Origin: Nectonema munidae
Taxonomy: Eukaryota > Nematomorpha > Nectonematoida > Nectonematidae
Assembly: GCA_030549495.1 (NCBI GenBank)
Contig: JAUIRK010000721.1
Span: 152,288-216,287, forward strand
Reading direction: 5' to 3'
Length of the DNA: 64,000 nt
Shown here: positions 45,971 to 57,987 of the stretch, one piece after another
Layout of the letters: every line of letters starts with the position of its first letter
Numbering within the stretch: the stretch's first letter is position 1
Position numbers and translations under genes: made by a program
The notes under the pieces: model-generated
What the model saw: the letters and a program-made list of their open reading frames with translations, nothing else
The model's database searches: none
What the model was told of the DNA's origin: nothing

Positions 45971-47144
45971 GTTTTTTCATTTTCTAATATAAAATTTTTT
46001 TACAAACTATACATCATTCGAATTTTTCTCATGTATTTCAATTTATATTTGATCAATTTTTGCATTAAAATAACCATGAATTTTAAAAACATATTTAAGT
46101 TCAAACTAAATCAAAATCTGCTTTGATAATTTCTCTATAGTAAAGTGCTATGAATTGTTAGAATACCTGCTGAAGTAGCATATAAAGTATAGGACAATTA
46201 CCTAGTTAATAGTACTTTCACGAGCTCATAAATTTTCTGTCGACGGAATTAATATAACTATCTAGGAACTAATCTTAAAATCTAACTCACTACTCTAAAA
46301 ATAGAGAAAGTTACAGATTTCTTTCACCTAAAACCGAAGTTATCCTTTAACAACAAATCTGAAATAAATAAATATATTCATTTAAAAGGAACGAGGGTTT
46401 CACTTCAATGCATCTAAGTAAGATGAAATAGCATCGCAACTCTTTCAGTGCGTTTTTCTACATTGCAGTCTTGGATGGAATAGATAACCTCTTGATTTTA
46501 TAGCTTCTCCTTCATCTACTTATATTTGTATTTCAAGCAATGGGGTTTTGTGATAGAAATTTATTTCGCTCAATCCCACACATAACAAAATTTATAACAA
46601 GATATACTTATTCAATCAGTTCACGTTTTTGTTGGCGTGTTTGTGTTGAAAAAGAAATAGTTTATAGATTTTCTTTCTTACAATTACTTGCCTTATTGAT
46701 ATAGAATTGTCATATTAAATCAAGAGCATTTTTCTATATATACTGATTGTATTGCATGTACTTATATCATATATAATATTGCATGTACTCATATCATATA
46801 TAATATATATGTACAATAAATACATTCTCTCTTATTTTCAAATTTATCTACAGTTATTATCTCAAACTTTCTCATAATGACTAAATAAGTACACAAATAG
46901 GTTTATTAGATATCAATTTCTGTGTACACTAGAACATTTTTCAGTCTTCTATAATCTTTGCAAACGAATTATCGCGAAGATCTTTTCTGTATTTAAATTA
47001 ACAAATTCACAATTATTTTCAAATATAAAATGTAAAAACAGTTACTTTTTCATCAAAAACATAATCATAAGTAAGAGAGAGAGAGAGAAAAAAATTTATT
47101 CAAAAAAATTCACGGAAGGTAGTATTGAAGTTTGAAGTGCACAT
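45971..47144. other. Intron, short AT direct repeats
   Basis: AT-rich intron inside the SH3-1/SH3-2 interval. TATTGCATGTACTTATATCA and a near copy repeat about 30 bp apart near 46750-46800. A GA run is at about 47073-47089. Confidence 0.45.
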
Positions 47145-47226
47145 TAGGGCTGAAATAAAACCGAATTTTTCGAAACCGGTTTTTTCAGGAGAAAATTTCA
47201 AAATCGGTTTTAAACCGGTAACCCTA
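47145..47226. repeat. hAT-like inverted end, 82-bp fold-back
   Basis: TAGGGCTGAAATAAAACCG at one side and AAACCGGTAACCCTA at the other make an 82-bp palindrome-like unit with TAGGG...CCCTA ends. It is either a miniature element or the 3' end of the hAT remnant next to it. Confidence 0.5.
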
Positions 47227-47299
47227 AATATATGAATAAATCCGTATACACGGAGTAAAGAAATATTAATATATGAATTTTTAATACACAAGTATAACG

Positions 47300-48800
47300 T
47301 TCAATCATTTTTTTTCCAAAAAAAAATTAAAATAGGCTTGTGCGGAGGTTCGAAAGGAAAAACGCAGCAACTGAAAATGATCTCTCACTTTCCATGCTTG
47401 TTGGCTTGACTGTACAAAGAGCACCATAAAGGTTTTGAAGTTCTTCAATTTTAAAGGCCGTTGCCTCATAAATTTTTAACTCGTTATTCAAATTACCCAA
47501 GTTTGAAACTACTTTTTCTGACGATTTAATTTTTTTGATTTCTTTAAAAAATTCATTAAGCATTTGGTCTCAAGCAGAACGCTTCAAAGTTAAACAGTTT
47601 TTATCACCTTCTCCCTCTAATTCAGAATCTTTTTTTTGTGTTTCAAATTTTTCTCCAAAGTTAAAAAGTTGATGATATAAATCCATGCAGAAAGTTTTTT
47701 ACTGCTTGTTTTGATTTTCTTTTGGAATTGTACCTCTCATACAATCTTTCTTTCAACTTAGAAGCTGTTTTATTTCTATTTTCTTCTAACTTCTTCAAGC
47801 AAATTTTCACTAAGATATCTGTTTCAAGAAGATTAGCTTTATTAGAAGAAACATTATTGTTGTAAGTAACTTATGAGCTTATCCAAAGTTTCCCACTTTT
47901 TAGAAAACAACTTCAATTGAAGCTATCAGGCGTAAACTTTATACGCAACTTTTCAAAAAACAAATTTTTCTATCATACGAATTAGACTGTTCCATCTTGT
48001 TTTGCAGTCCAGTATCAATTTAATTTCTCTACCATTATGTTCATCTTTCACAAAATCATGAATCTGTCGTTTTTTAATGGGGATTTTCTGAAAACTTTGC
48101 AAATTCTTCTTACCTTTTTAACTACTTCGGAAAATCACTTGTCAAAAAGATATTTTCTTTGTTATCGATTCCTTTCAAGAGGCAATTTTTCATCTGACCA
48201 TCAGAATCTTCATCTTCGTCACTTTCTGTATCTGATGAGTCTATATGAACATGAACATTGTTGAAACTAGTTCCATTTTTGTTCTTTGAGTACAAAACGT
48301 CACATATTGCAAGGTATTATATGGGCAACACATACTTGATGATAGCATTCGATATCGCTTCCAAATTTCAGCATCAAGGCAGCTCCCCATCTGTTGTACA
48401 AGATACAATATTTTTTTAATACATAAATTGAACTCATTTAGTTTTGAAGAAACAAGGCTTTTTTATCAGGAAAACGTAGTCTATATACTTTTTTTGTCTT
48501 TTTGTTTGAAGTCACTTGAACATTGTTCAAAAGAGCTGTTGTCTTTTCGGCTAAGTCATATATTTTCAAAGTTTCAGATCTAATATATAAGGTGGTTTTT
48601 TTGTTATCACTTTTATTCAATGCATCAGCATAAGTAAATAAAGACTGTGGAAATTTTGATATTGATTATGTGAAGTTAACAACTCTTGAGAATCTTTAAT
48701 TTGATTTGTTACACATGATGAATTTACTGGTTTAATAGATTCAGTATTTAGTAGTTTAGTAGATTTTAGTAGTTTTTAGACTAAAACAACCTAAAAATAT
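47300..48800 (-). pseudogene. hAT transposase remnant
   Basis: Minus strand 47327-47563 ends with the hAT dimerisation block: LQNLYGALCTVKPTSMESER, SFSVAAFFLSNLRTSL (compare ..PATSAPSERVFSxAGxxxxxxRxxL). Upstream pieces (48438-48620, with broken frames to about 48800) are Lys/Ser-rich and fit the N-terminal and core parts of the same protein, including an acidic loop (SDTESDEDEDSDG). Broken at several places. Confidence 0.75.
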
Positions 48801-49199
48801 ATAGCATATAAATAAAAAAACTAAGCAAAAATAAAATACAGCTTATTTATTAAACATGGACATATTTTTGAAAAGGGCATTTTCAAATTAACTTATTCTA
48901 TCATGCTTAATTAATCATGCATTAATATAACCCAACACTAAACACATTACATCTACTCTTCATTTTCTCTTCCTCTTTCTCCTATATTGTAAGTAATTTT
49001 AAGCACATTACCCTAAAACCACCTTAACACTCACTCACACTATATACTTAGATACACAAATATTATTACTCATATTTTTCACCCTTTGATAAATTCCTTG
49101 TTTAGAATCTTGAAAATGACCGTAAAAGGTCGAAATTTTCTTTCAAAACTATTTATTTAATTTGAAAAAGCAAGAACGTATGTTAGTTGTTTCTGATAA

Positions 49200-49520
49200 G
49201 ATTAGCTTACACTTGAACGCTAGTACTTTGTCACCACTAACTTTGTGCAACAAGATTTCCCTGGAATGAGTTCAGGGAATTAATTTCAGAGAAGAAATCA
49301 GGCAGGCAGGCAACATTTTATATAAATGGTCATCATCTTGCATCTTTTCATAAATAAGCCTTCGACCTTGCTTCAACAGTAATGTCGTTTTCAAACCGAG
49401 TTGTAGGACTTTATGCAAACTTTTACACAGCCAACGTAACTCTGTGTGAAACAAAAGAACATGGATACACTAGCTGAATTTTAAATCGCGCAATGAAAGA
49501 AAGGGCCATGGGAGATCAAC
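49200..49520 (-). pseudogene. ZBED/GTF2IRD2-type hAT transposase fragment
   Basis: Minus strand 49272-49454 reads FHTELRWLCKSLHKVLQLG, the HTEVRWLSRGKVLxRVFEL block of ZBED-related hAT transposases. No other blocks are clear. It is a short remnant of a different hAT family from that at 47.3 kb. Confidence 0.65.
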
Positions 49521-49858
49521 AAGGCCTTCGAAGTTACGGTCATTCTAAAGGAGAAAGATTTCTAGGATTTTGAAAAACAGCCACAACTTACAGCATCCTT
49601 ACTCATGTCCCAGACCTAAGTTACGATTATATGATTCAATAAGAAAATAGACAAAAATTGATCTTACTGTTTTCGAAAAATTTATTTCGTTGCTTTTCAA
49701 GTAGGCCAAGCGTTTATCCAACAGTTGGCTTTGAAGAATGCACATTAATTTGTTTTTTTCATGACTCAAAACGTTACCGCAAAAGATGCCTTTGGGCTTG
49801 ATAATTTAATATTTGATTAATTGTGTTGAAGAGAAGAGATTCACGTCTTTATATAGGC

Positions 49859-49880
49859 GTATATATATATATATATATAT
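49859..49880. repeat. AT microsatellite
   Basis: Eleven or so AT dinucleotides in a row. Confidence 0.95.
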
Positions 49881-51003
49881 GTAAAGCTGTATGCATTTTG
49901 GGCGGCATGTATCATCTGTTCCTCATCTTTTAATCCTTTCTTTCAATGATTTCTCTAAGAATACGTGGTGGGAATCTTTTTAGCCATGACCTGTTTCTGC
50001 CAGAAATCGGCATATATGTGCGGCCTTCATCGTTTTTGCTTTTTTTCAAACGCACATAGTTGACATTTCTAAATTCCACTTGATTAATTAGTGTTATTTG
50101 TAGGGGAGGTGAATGCATCTTTGAAAGAGATTTGAAATATTGGCATCAGTTACTGCTACTTTAAAATCTTACTGTATTATACGTTTTTAAAAAATCCCAG
50201 TTAGTCTGAAAAATTGACGATGACCTTAAAGTCAATATTTTTACGTGTTTCCCTTAGAAGAAAACTGACTGCATAACATTCACAGAAAGATCATAAATAC
50301 TACTGATGAAACTTCAGAAGACTCATTAGGAGGTTATAGCCTCAGGTTAAGAACCACTAGACCCCAATCTATTACCATAATTTCCAGATTGACTCTGCAA
50401 GTAGTGGTTGCGACAATAGCAGTAAAGAACGTAGAATGCGATAGTTACACATATTGAGCAATGTGTTCTTTCAAAGATTAGATAGCGCAACATTTTTTAT
50501 TCGAATTATATATGGAGTGAAAAGTAAAGCATAAATTGAACTAACATAATTTTTATAAAAAAATATAATTTATACAATTAAAATTCTCTGGATTTTAGCG
50601 ATTCCGTTGCCTGGGTATTTTTTCCTAAATGCAATTTTGTGATTATCGAGTTGTGATTACATCAAACGTATATAAATAATATAAAATAGTTTACAAAAAT
50701 TGTAATTTTGATCAAGTGTTTTTAAATTTTAAAGTCATAAAAATTTATAAAGCAACAGTTTTGTTTTACACTCGCAACGAATTTCAAACGTATAGCAATG
50801 TTTTCGGATTATTTCGATAAGAATATATATATTCTATTTTAAAAATAAAATTATAAAAATTAAAATGGAAAAATATTATAAATCAAAAAACAAACGTATA
50901 TAATTATGAAAAGAATTAAACAATTAATTGTGCTGTAAATTGGCTGCGCCTTCTTTGATTGGCCTATCGGATACATAAAGAGTTTTACATTTGGTAATTT
51001 TAG
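49881..51003. other. Intron; possible hAT end near 50345
   Basis: AT-rich intron. GGTTAAGAACCACTAG near 50345 looks like a hAT miniature end, but a partner is not evident. The minus-strand frame at 49930-50118 is not recognised. Confidence 0.35.
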
Positions 51004-51120
51004 GTGATTGTTTCTTTGGAAAGTGCGGCCTTTGAAAACCTAAGGCCGAATGAAAGTAAAGTTGGGTTTGCCTTGCACTCTTTCTCAGCTCAAAACAAGG
51101 AAGAACTTACTTTCAATAAA
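51004..51120 (+). CDS. CAP: SORBS/CAP exon L, linker and first half of SH3-2
   Basis: 117-bp exon, phase 0 at both ends, acceptor GGTAATTTTAG, donor AATAAA|GTGAGT. A short linker (VIVSLESAAFENLRPNESK) is followed by VGFALHSFSAQNKEELTFNK. ALHSF takes the place of ALYDY and NKEELTF is the RT loop. The intron breaks SH3-2 at almost the same place as SH3-1, as expected for SH3 domains that arose by duplication. Confidence 0.88.
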
Positions 51121-52794
51121 GTGAGTAAAAACATTTTTTTATTGCCACACTTTGGAATAGAAAATCTTGTAAACCATAGCAGGTTCATTTTAAGAAATAT
51201 ATGACTTGATATATTTTCATCATAGAGTGATGCTTAGATTTGTGCCTTTCAGAAAATTTCAACAGTCATTATCCTAAAATCTCTTAGTCTAGACAAAAAG
51301 ATTGCTACCTGGGTGCAGTGGCACTTTACTGTTCTTTTAAGACTGCATCAGTCTTTCCTTTTGAGGGAACGAATAAGATTAAAAATATTTCTATTTTTAA
51401 ACTTAATTATAAAAAATATTAATAATGAAAAGTATGTGAAATATACTTTTTTACTTACTATTATATTATTTTATCACGATTATCACTTCTCTCTTTCAAC
51501 CAATATCTGCTGCATAGGTTTCATCTTAGCAGACCTATATATAATCTTTGAAAGTATATTGCTCCAAAAATGGGGTTTAAACAGAATAATTGTCAAAAAA
51601 TAGAGCTCTAATTTCTACATTAAAGGTTTACTTCTTTTCCACACCCTGTTGAAATTTTATTTTAGCCGGTTTGAAATAGATCCCATACCTTTCACCCCAA
51701 ATAGGTTACAAGTTATCTACCAAATAAAATTGTACTGATTTGAGTTATATGAAAATTGATTCTTGAAAAACAAAGCTTGAAAAGTGTTAACAGTTAGTCC
51801 CATTTTTTATAAATAAATTTATTTGATTTTTTTGTGAAATTAACGTTTACTTACTTCTTGACATTATAAGAGTTAATTTTTCAACTTTATTTACTTTAAA
51901 AGAAAACTTTATAAAAAAAAAATTTTGCAATCAACCCTACCCTATTAAGAATATTTTTTTAATTTTATTATCTTAGGTTATTATTTTGTTTTTGGCATTT
52001 CTAAAAATATTTAAAAAGAACACTGATAAAGAATTCATTATTTTAACAAACTTTTTTTTTGATTTAAAATACCATTGAGTCGGAATATTTTATACAAGTT
52101 TTCCTAGAGATCTGTTATGACATCCGAATTTTGAGATCCCTAAATTAATGCCATTTTCACTATTATGCTCATTAGCTGTTCTCAACCTTTTTACCTTCTC
52201 TGAACTCTTCAATAAATCTAAGGAACCCTACGCAAAAAATATTTTGGTATACTTTTATCACAGTAAAAGAAAATGAATAAGATTAAAAACAAAAAAGGAT
52301 TCTCAAAACGAACAAAGGCAATGAAAACTTGCTTAAATTTTGTAATTCTAAAAATATACGACAATTAAAACTTAATATATAAAAAATATATATTATTAGT
52401 ACTAGTTTGAGCAAACTTCTTTTCAAATTTAATAGTAGTGCTAAATTAGATTCTTAGTTTCCATTGTTAAGCGACTTCAAAACCGTGACAATACCGGAAA
52501 ACTGGAACACCTGTTAACACTACTTATAACACTACACCATGGAGATCTCTTAATTTCATTGAAATATCCTTCATATTTTTTCTTATAACTTTTCAAAAAA
52601 TTAATTCTTTGCCTGGCTTCCTCTTAACTCATTTTACGAGTTTTGGGTCCCCGATAAAAATCGATTTGTGTTTCCCATTTAAAAATAACTTCCTGTTTCT
52701 TAGAATCAAAGTTCTAAGAACAAAAAAGATTCCCTTATTTTTTCTCTTCTACTCGGTGTCTCACTTTTTATTAGTTTTTATCAATCGAATTTAG
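51121..52794. other. Intron; possible hAT start near 52169
   Basis: AT-rich intron. AGCTGTTCTCAACCTTTTTA near 52169 resembles a hAT 5' end (CAGTGGTTCTCAACC), followed by ordinary-looking decayed sequence; no clear 3' end. Confidence 0.35.
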
Positions 52795-52915
52795 GGAGAA
52801 TACTTAGCTCTATCTTCACAATTGGATGCTAATTGGTACCACGCCAGATTGAATGAAAGAAGAGGCATTGTTCCTGCCTTATATTTGAAAATACTTGAAG
52901 CTCCTCTCAAACGGC
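52795..52915 (+). CDS. CAP: SORBS/CAP exon M, second half of SH3-2
   Basis: 121-bp exon, acceptor CGAATTTAG, donor CGGC|GTATGA. It reads GEYLALSSQLDANWYHARL, NERRGIVPALYLKILEAPLK. The ligand-binding Trp (ANWY), the GIVP turn and the ALYL strand are in SH3 positions, though the final motif is more divergent than in SH3-1 or SH3-3. It ends with one base of a Pro codon. Confidence 0.92.
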
Positions 52916-53021
52916 GTATGATTTTTTAACATGGTGGGAGATTTATAAAAAAAATTGTTAGAACTGGCTATTAGTGAACAAAAATTGATATGAAAGAATG
53001 ATTTTGATTTTATTTTTTCAG

Positions 53022-53073
53022 CTTCAGATATTTCAAATCCAAAGAAATTTTCATCCGAGTCTTCTCGTAACAG
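53022..53073 (+). CDS. CAP: SORBS/CAP exon N, short linker
   Basis: 52-bp exon with a good acceptor (TTATTTTTTCAG) and donor (AACAG|GTAAAA). It reads SDISNPKKFSSESSRN with two bases at each end. Phases fit both neighbours. It is a Ser-rich, likely disordered linker between SH3-2 and SH3-3. Confidence 0.7.
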
Positions 53074-53569
53074 GTAAAAATATAATTTTTTAAAGATATT
53101 TATATATATTCATGATTATTCTTTGATTAGGGCGGCTAAAAGTCAAAATTCAAAAAAACTCATTTTTCATTAAAAAAAATAATATAAACATTTTTCTAGA
53201 CTTTTTGTACATGAATTCATTGCTTCTTTTTTTAGGTCAATAAAGTCAAAAAAAAATTATTCGGCCAAAAAGTCACACTGTAATAAATTAAAGGATATTT
53301 TTTCAAACTGTTTTCTTTTGTTTAAGTTGTCTTAAAATTCTTTGATCCTTTGCATACATTGTAATCCTAAATTTAATTTTTTTAAAATTAGATTGTGATC
53401 TTCCTTTTATGGCGCTTGGAAAGAATTAGCGAAATTGATAACAATTATGTTTAATTATGCGTGATTGATTCAACTTTATCTTCAAATTTACTTCAATTTG
53501 TGTTTAAATTTTGGTCTTTGATTTTTAAAACCTTTTCTTTGAAATAATTGTTTTATTTGAATTTTTCTT

Positions 53570-54832
53570 ATTTTTATTCAGAGCAAACAAGCTAAATATC
53601 TTTTTAAAGAGTAAACGCCTAGAACTTCGAAGTAAGCTTTGCAAAGTTAATGTAAAATTTGATATCGTTTTTTGTGGAAAGCCATCAGAATGGAAAAAAC
53701 ACAAAACTAAAAGAATCTGTTTCAAAAAATCAAAGTTTGAATCATTTCATGGAAACTTTAAACAAAAGCTTTTCAAAAATGATAGTCAAGTCATTTTAAG
53801 AAGCTAATATCCCACTACACAAACTGCCACCAAAGTATCGTTAATTTATTTTCTAGTATGGGGTTTTCGCTACCTTCTATTTCTCAGAGTCGGAAAATGG
53901 TTGACGAAATGGCATCTGAAAAAATCGAAGAAATTAAAAGTTTTTGGAAAGATAAGGAAGTTTTTTAATGCTTGATGAAACCGAGATAATATTAAATATT
54001 TTTGCAATATTTTACTTGGTCATATTGAGGTTCCTCAAAAAAGTTGACTGGTTCAATGCATGCCTTAGAACAACATGCCAACTCCCGTAAATTTATTCAA
54101 ATAATAGATGATGTTTTAAAAGAGTTTGAGGATAAAAAAGAAAATTTTCATTATTCATATCTGATACGGCTCTACAATGTGTCTGCAGCAAAAACATTAA
54201 AGTTGCTCTATGAAAATCTTTCATATTACCTATTTCGCGCATTAATGCACAATTGTGCCATGAAAGTTAGGGTGTTTTATAAAGAAGTTGTCGAATTGAT
54301 AAGTTTGAAAATCTGTGAAAAATAAAAGCTTTGTTAACAGTCCACCATGTCCGATTGTAACTCGTTGGTCATCCTGGTTGAAAGCAGTCATTTTATCACA
54401 GCCATAATTTACCTGAGAAATTGTTGAATCTATTGAAGATAGTGAAGGTTTGATTGTTAAAAGAGTTCTTAAAGCCCTTGAAAATTAAAACCTAGTGTTA
54501 CAATATAAAGAAGTGTTATGCTATAATTTGTCACATAGTTGAAAAAACCTTGTCTACAAATTTTTCCATAAAAAATGCCCATGAAACATATGAAAACTTA
54601 AAATTTGAAGAAGATGAATGTGAAGTTAAAATTTATGTTAAATCAAGAATGGATGATAGTGATTTGAAGAAAATAAAAATTCAGATATTGCGCTTTTGAC
54701 ATATTTACTTTTATATAATTGCCAGTCGACATCTGTTACAGTGGTGCGATTTTTTTCTCTATAAAAAACCTTCCCGGGCTCAAATTGGCCCACGGGTGGG
54801 GGTTTTCTACCCTGTTCTATAGCAAAGAGAAC
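53570..54832 (+). mobile_element. hAT remnant with transposase pieces, plus strand
   Basis: Plus-strand pieces in order: EANIPLHKLPPKYR (53800), FLMLDETEIILNIF (about 53970, catalytic Asp block), HALEQHANSRKFIQIIDDVL and LKLLYENLSYYLFRALMHN (54044-54325), IVTRWSSWLKAVILSQP (about 54350, the TRWGTW block). The last three resemble the middle of CGGBP1-type hAT transposases. Around 54770-54830 GGCCCACGGGTGGGGGTTTT...CCCTG looks like a hAT end. Broken many times; the 5' end is not found. Confidence 0.65.
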
Positions 54833-55040
54833 ATCAGTCTTATTATTTTCTGTTTTGAATCATCTGGATACATTAGAGAAGTTCCCCTTTCCGAAAACTT
54901 CACGACAAATGTGTCATATTAAGTGCAAGGTGTTTAAATTGAAGAATTTAAAATTACATAACTAGATTTGTAATGTTTATTCTTCATGATGCTTAAAGAA
55001 TTTTTTAAGTATTTAAAATGTTTGTCTTTTATTTCTTTAG

Positions 55041-55331
55041 TAGTGTAACTCAGAGTGATCAAACACTTCTACCCAACAATACGAAACTTGAGCCGAAGAA
55101 ACAACTGCAACAACATCACAGCTACAATCAACACAAACAAAACTTTATTGACAATAAAAATGATATTCATTTGGTCGATCATCACCTTCATCATCGCCGT
55201 GACGAAAAGGCCAACTTCAAACAAAACGCTAATACAATTTTTATGTCCATTTCCTATGGCGGCGAAAAAAAAAGTTCTCAAATAAAATTTTCGAACAAAG
55301 AACAAACATCTAACAGTAATCTCGCAACTAA
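55041..55331 (+). CDS. CAP: SORBS/CAP exon O, His/Asn/Gln-rich linker
   Basis: 291-bp exon, acceptor TATTTCTTTAG, donor CTAA|GTAAAT. It reads SVTQSDQTLLPNNTKLEPKK, then a His/Gln/Asn-rich stretch (QQHHSYNQHKQN, VDHHLHHRRDEK) and a Ser/Lys/Asn tail. This is a disordered linker before the last SH3. It starts with one base and ends with two, fitting the neighbours. The opposite strand also has an open frame here, but that is a by-product of the composition. Confidence 0.82.
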
Positions 55332-55619
55332 GTAAATTCATTATTTTTTTATATTAATAATAACTCTCACCCTTGCAAAAGTGAACTTACAATTTCCGGT
55401 CATCTAGCTACCTTGTATGCACAATTATAATTAGCTCATTCTTTTAAAATTATAGGAAGCTATCAAAATTTTTTTTGAGTTATTTAATCAAATTAATGAC
55501 ATTTAAATATATATTTGCTTAAATATGAACAAATTAGACGATTTTAAAAATTTATGAATCTCTCGATCCAAAATTTAATGTTTCGCAAGTGTGGACCAAT
55601 GACAACAAGAAATAATAAA

Positions 55620-56110
55620 ATTAATAGAAAAATATAAATGTTTTATTGTATTTATAATAATAATTCAAAAACAAAACAAATATTAATGATAAACAACGAA
55701 ACGATCTCTTTCTGTATATTTTTTGGCAAGCAAATCAGCAGAGCAAATAGTTTTTTTTTGACAAGACACATTTTGTCACTCCCTGTAGATAGAAATCAAA
55801 TATTGTGCATTCGTTCTAAGTCTTTCTTCTTGAACTTCCGACGAGCTTTTCAAAAGTAAAAAAGAAGGACCGGGTTTTCTTTTGAGCTGTAAGCTTTTTA
55901 ATTGTAACAAATTTGGAACTTCTAAAATCAAAATGGAAAAAATGTCGTTTTAGGAAACGTTTTTCACACGCTCTCCATGCACTGACAACTGAAACATTGA
56001 TTGCGTGCATAGCTAAAGGCAACAGCCATTTTTTACCTTTGGGCGATAAAAAAGTTTCACAAAAACTTCAACTCCACATATGCCAAGAATATATTTTGTG
56101 ATAAGTTGTT
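55620..56110 (-). pseudogene. piggyBac transposase C-terminal fragment
   Basis: Minus strand reads KGKKWLLPLAMHAINVSVVS, AWRACEKRFLKRHFFHFDFR, resembling the block after the third catalytic Asp of PGBD-type transposases (..WxWPLFxxxLDxxVxNAWxLY......LxDFR). Only this part and a short tail are seen. It lies in the last intron, between exon O and the final SH3 exon. Confidence 0.65.
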
Positions 56111-56937
56111 GATACATTACTTCAACTTTTTTTCTCTTAATGTGAAATCTTCTGACTTTTTCAATTGTGTTGGGGAACAAATATTCCTTATATGTTTTTT
56201 GCGTAAACTCTTTAAAAAAAAATTACGTTATATTGCCACTTGGATTGATCCCATTTGGAGGAGCTCGTAAAGTCGGGTAAAAGTGGAAACAACAATCATT
56301 AAAAACAAACAATGAAGGCTACGTTTTCATAATTGTCGTAAAAATTTAATGTATGTGTGAGAGTTAATAGATATATTTTCACCAAATTTTCAACTTTACA
56401 AACAAAAGAAAAGGCTGCTTTATTTGCATCTTACACTGTATCTTTAAAAATTCTAGAGCAAAAAAAGCCTTATATAATAATTATAATCAACGATTGCATT
56501 ATACACTAAAGTAGGCTAAAATCTTTATTTTCCCAATAATGATTTACTTTGCGCTTTATCAAAAACTCCATCGGAGATAGATAAGTTGGTAAAAAAATGC
56601 AATATCGAGAATCACTTTGAAATCATCCTTAAGAAGCTGTTATGCAAAGTTTAAATATTTTTATGTATAAAAATGTAGATATTCGACTCGGTTAAAATTG
56701 ATAGATAAATAAGCCCGAATAAAATGTGGATTTTCAACCCATGCCCGGCCCGTTAATTAGGAATTTCGGTGCGCGAACTTATTAAATCGTATTTTGCAGA
56801 TCTCTGGTGAATAGGGTTTTTTAATATTAAATTTAAGGATCATGCTAAAATTCCACAAATAAAAGAATTTCAGATTAAAAATTACGATAAACTTTTTATA
56901 TCATTTACTTCTTCCCCTTTCAATACTCCTATTTAAG
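56111..56937. other. Last intron, remainder
   Basis: AT-rich sequence without recognised features before the SH3-3 exon. Confidence 0.5.
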
Positions 56938-57109
56938 GTACAAAGCTCTATTTCCATATAAGCCAGTGAATAAGGATGAATTAGAGTTAGAGGTTGGTGA
57001 CAATATTTACGTTGTTGAAAAATGCAATGACGGCTGGTTTGTTGGCTCCTCCGAAAGAACTGGCTTATTTGGCACCTTTCCAGGAAATTATGTCAAGCTA
57101 ATAAAGTAA
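56938..57109 (+). CDS. CAP: SORBS/CAP last exon, SH3-3 and stop
   Basis: Final exon, acceptor CTCCTATTTAAG, stop TAA at 57107-57109. It encodes a complete third SH3 domain in one exon: [56 protein letters not shown]. The C-terminal SH3 of vertebrate SORBS proteins has the nearly identical core ..DELELRE..VMEKCDDGWFVGTS...[10 protein letters not shown]. Key residues are ALFPY, the Trp of DGWF, and FPGNYV. This is the strongest homology in the window and the basis for naming the gene. Confidence 0.96.
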
Positions 57110-57910
57110 AAAGAACCCTTTCTTCTTCTTCTTCTTCTTCGATGGTGAATATAGAAAGGAAAGGACCTCATCTTCAATAAGTAATACCTTTCGTGGAAAG
57201 TGATAGGGAAAGGGAGGAAGTCCACGAATATTTATACGTTTACTTATTTAGCTTTCACTTTTTGCGCATCTATATTTACTTTGCAGTGTGTGTTTTAAGA
57301 GAAAGAACATTCGCTATATTCAGGTTTTTTTCGCATACTCGCTCTTCCCCTTTCCAATAAATCTTATATTTGCTTTGAGAATAGTATTCATACGTTATTT
57401 CGCTTATTTTGCCCCATACACACACCACATTTTCACAACTTGTACAAATGTATGCATTTTGTCCAACTTTTATTGTGTATCGAAATGCATGTTGAGTGTA
57501 AAGCCAAGCGATTTTAAATTATATATCATTCTATCTATATTTTTACTTCTATGCATACACACATGTAAACTCTATTGTTTTTTTCTATTTGAACATTTGG
57601 TTTTTGATGTTGATAATGACGATATTTCGATGATTCTTCAATTTCTGAGTTTTAATACGTTTTTTCACTCGTTTACATGTTGTTACTCAGACACTTTTGT
57701 TTTAATATAAATATATATACACGAATTATTATTAATAATGATATTGTAATGAAAATTTTAATATAAAATAAATTTACCAATGATATAATGTAAGTGTAAA
57801 AGTACAGTGGAGTGTTTTCACCAAAAAGCATCAATTACTTCGCTTCTGTTGGATTATGAGCAAAGATGGTGTTTGATGCTAAGTACTTTCTAAAAATTAA
57901 TAAAATAAAG
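57110..57910 (+). promoter_or_regulatory. CAP: Probable 3' UTR with candidate poly(A) signals
   Basis: After the stop codon the sequence holds a short CTT microsatellite (about 57119-57140) and then AT-rich DNA. AATAAA occurs at 57767-57772 and twice more near 57899-57909, giving 3' UTRs of roughly 0.66-0.8 kb. The open frame at 57288-57710 is hydrophobic low-complexity and not credible as a gene. No other evidence for the true cleavage site is visible. Confidence 0.5.
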
Positions 57911-57987
57911 AACGCATTGCAATCAAATTTTAGCATCTAAATTCTAAACAACCGTACCCATGTATATGGTCAAATCATGGTATACAT

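Larger units (their letters stand above)
245..57109 (+). other. CAP: SORBS/CAP (sorbin-vinexin) family gene, 5'-incomplete, 16 placed exons plus one candidate
   Basis: Host gene for an adaptor of the sorbin/CAP/vinexin family. Such proteins bind vinculin, proline-rich signalling proteins and the actin cytoskeleton through three C-terminal SH3 domains; that role is family knowledge. What the sequence shows is a chain of + strand exons with AG/GT borders and compatible phases, ending in three SH3 domains in the family's order and spacing, and a stop directly after the third. The first exon starts mid-codon, so the 5' end is outside the window. Phases agree at every junction except across the 28-kb intron 8447-36431, which must hide at least one exon. 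With the candidate micro-exon at 26536 the chain is 2255 nt, i.e. 750 codons plus stop. Introns make up over 95% of the span and hold nearly all the transposons described here. Alternative promoters and splicing, common in this family, cannot be judged from the sequence. Confidence 0.9.

Noticed and set aside
55069-55341. Minus-strand open frame of 90 codons
   Set aside because: Antisense to the well-supported exon O; explained by its composition.
57288-57710. 140-codon open frame downstream of the gene
   Set aside because: Hydrophobic, low-complexity and within the likely 3' UTR; no family resemblance.
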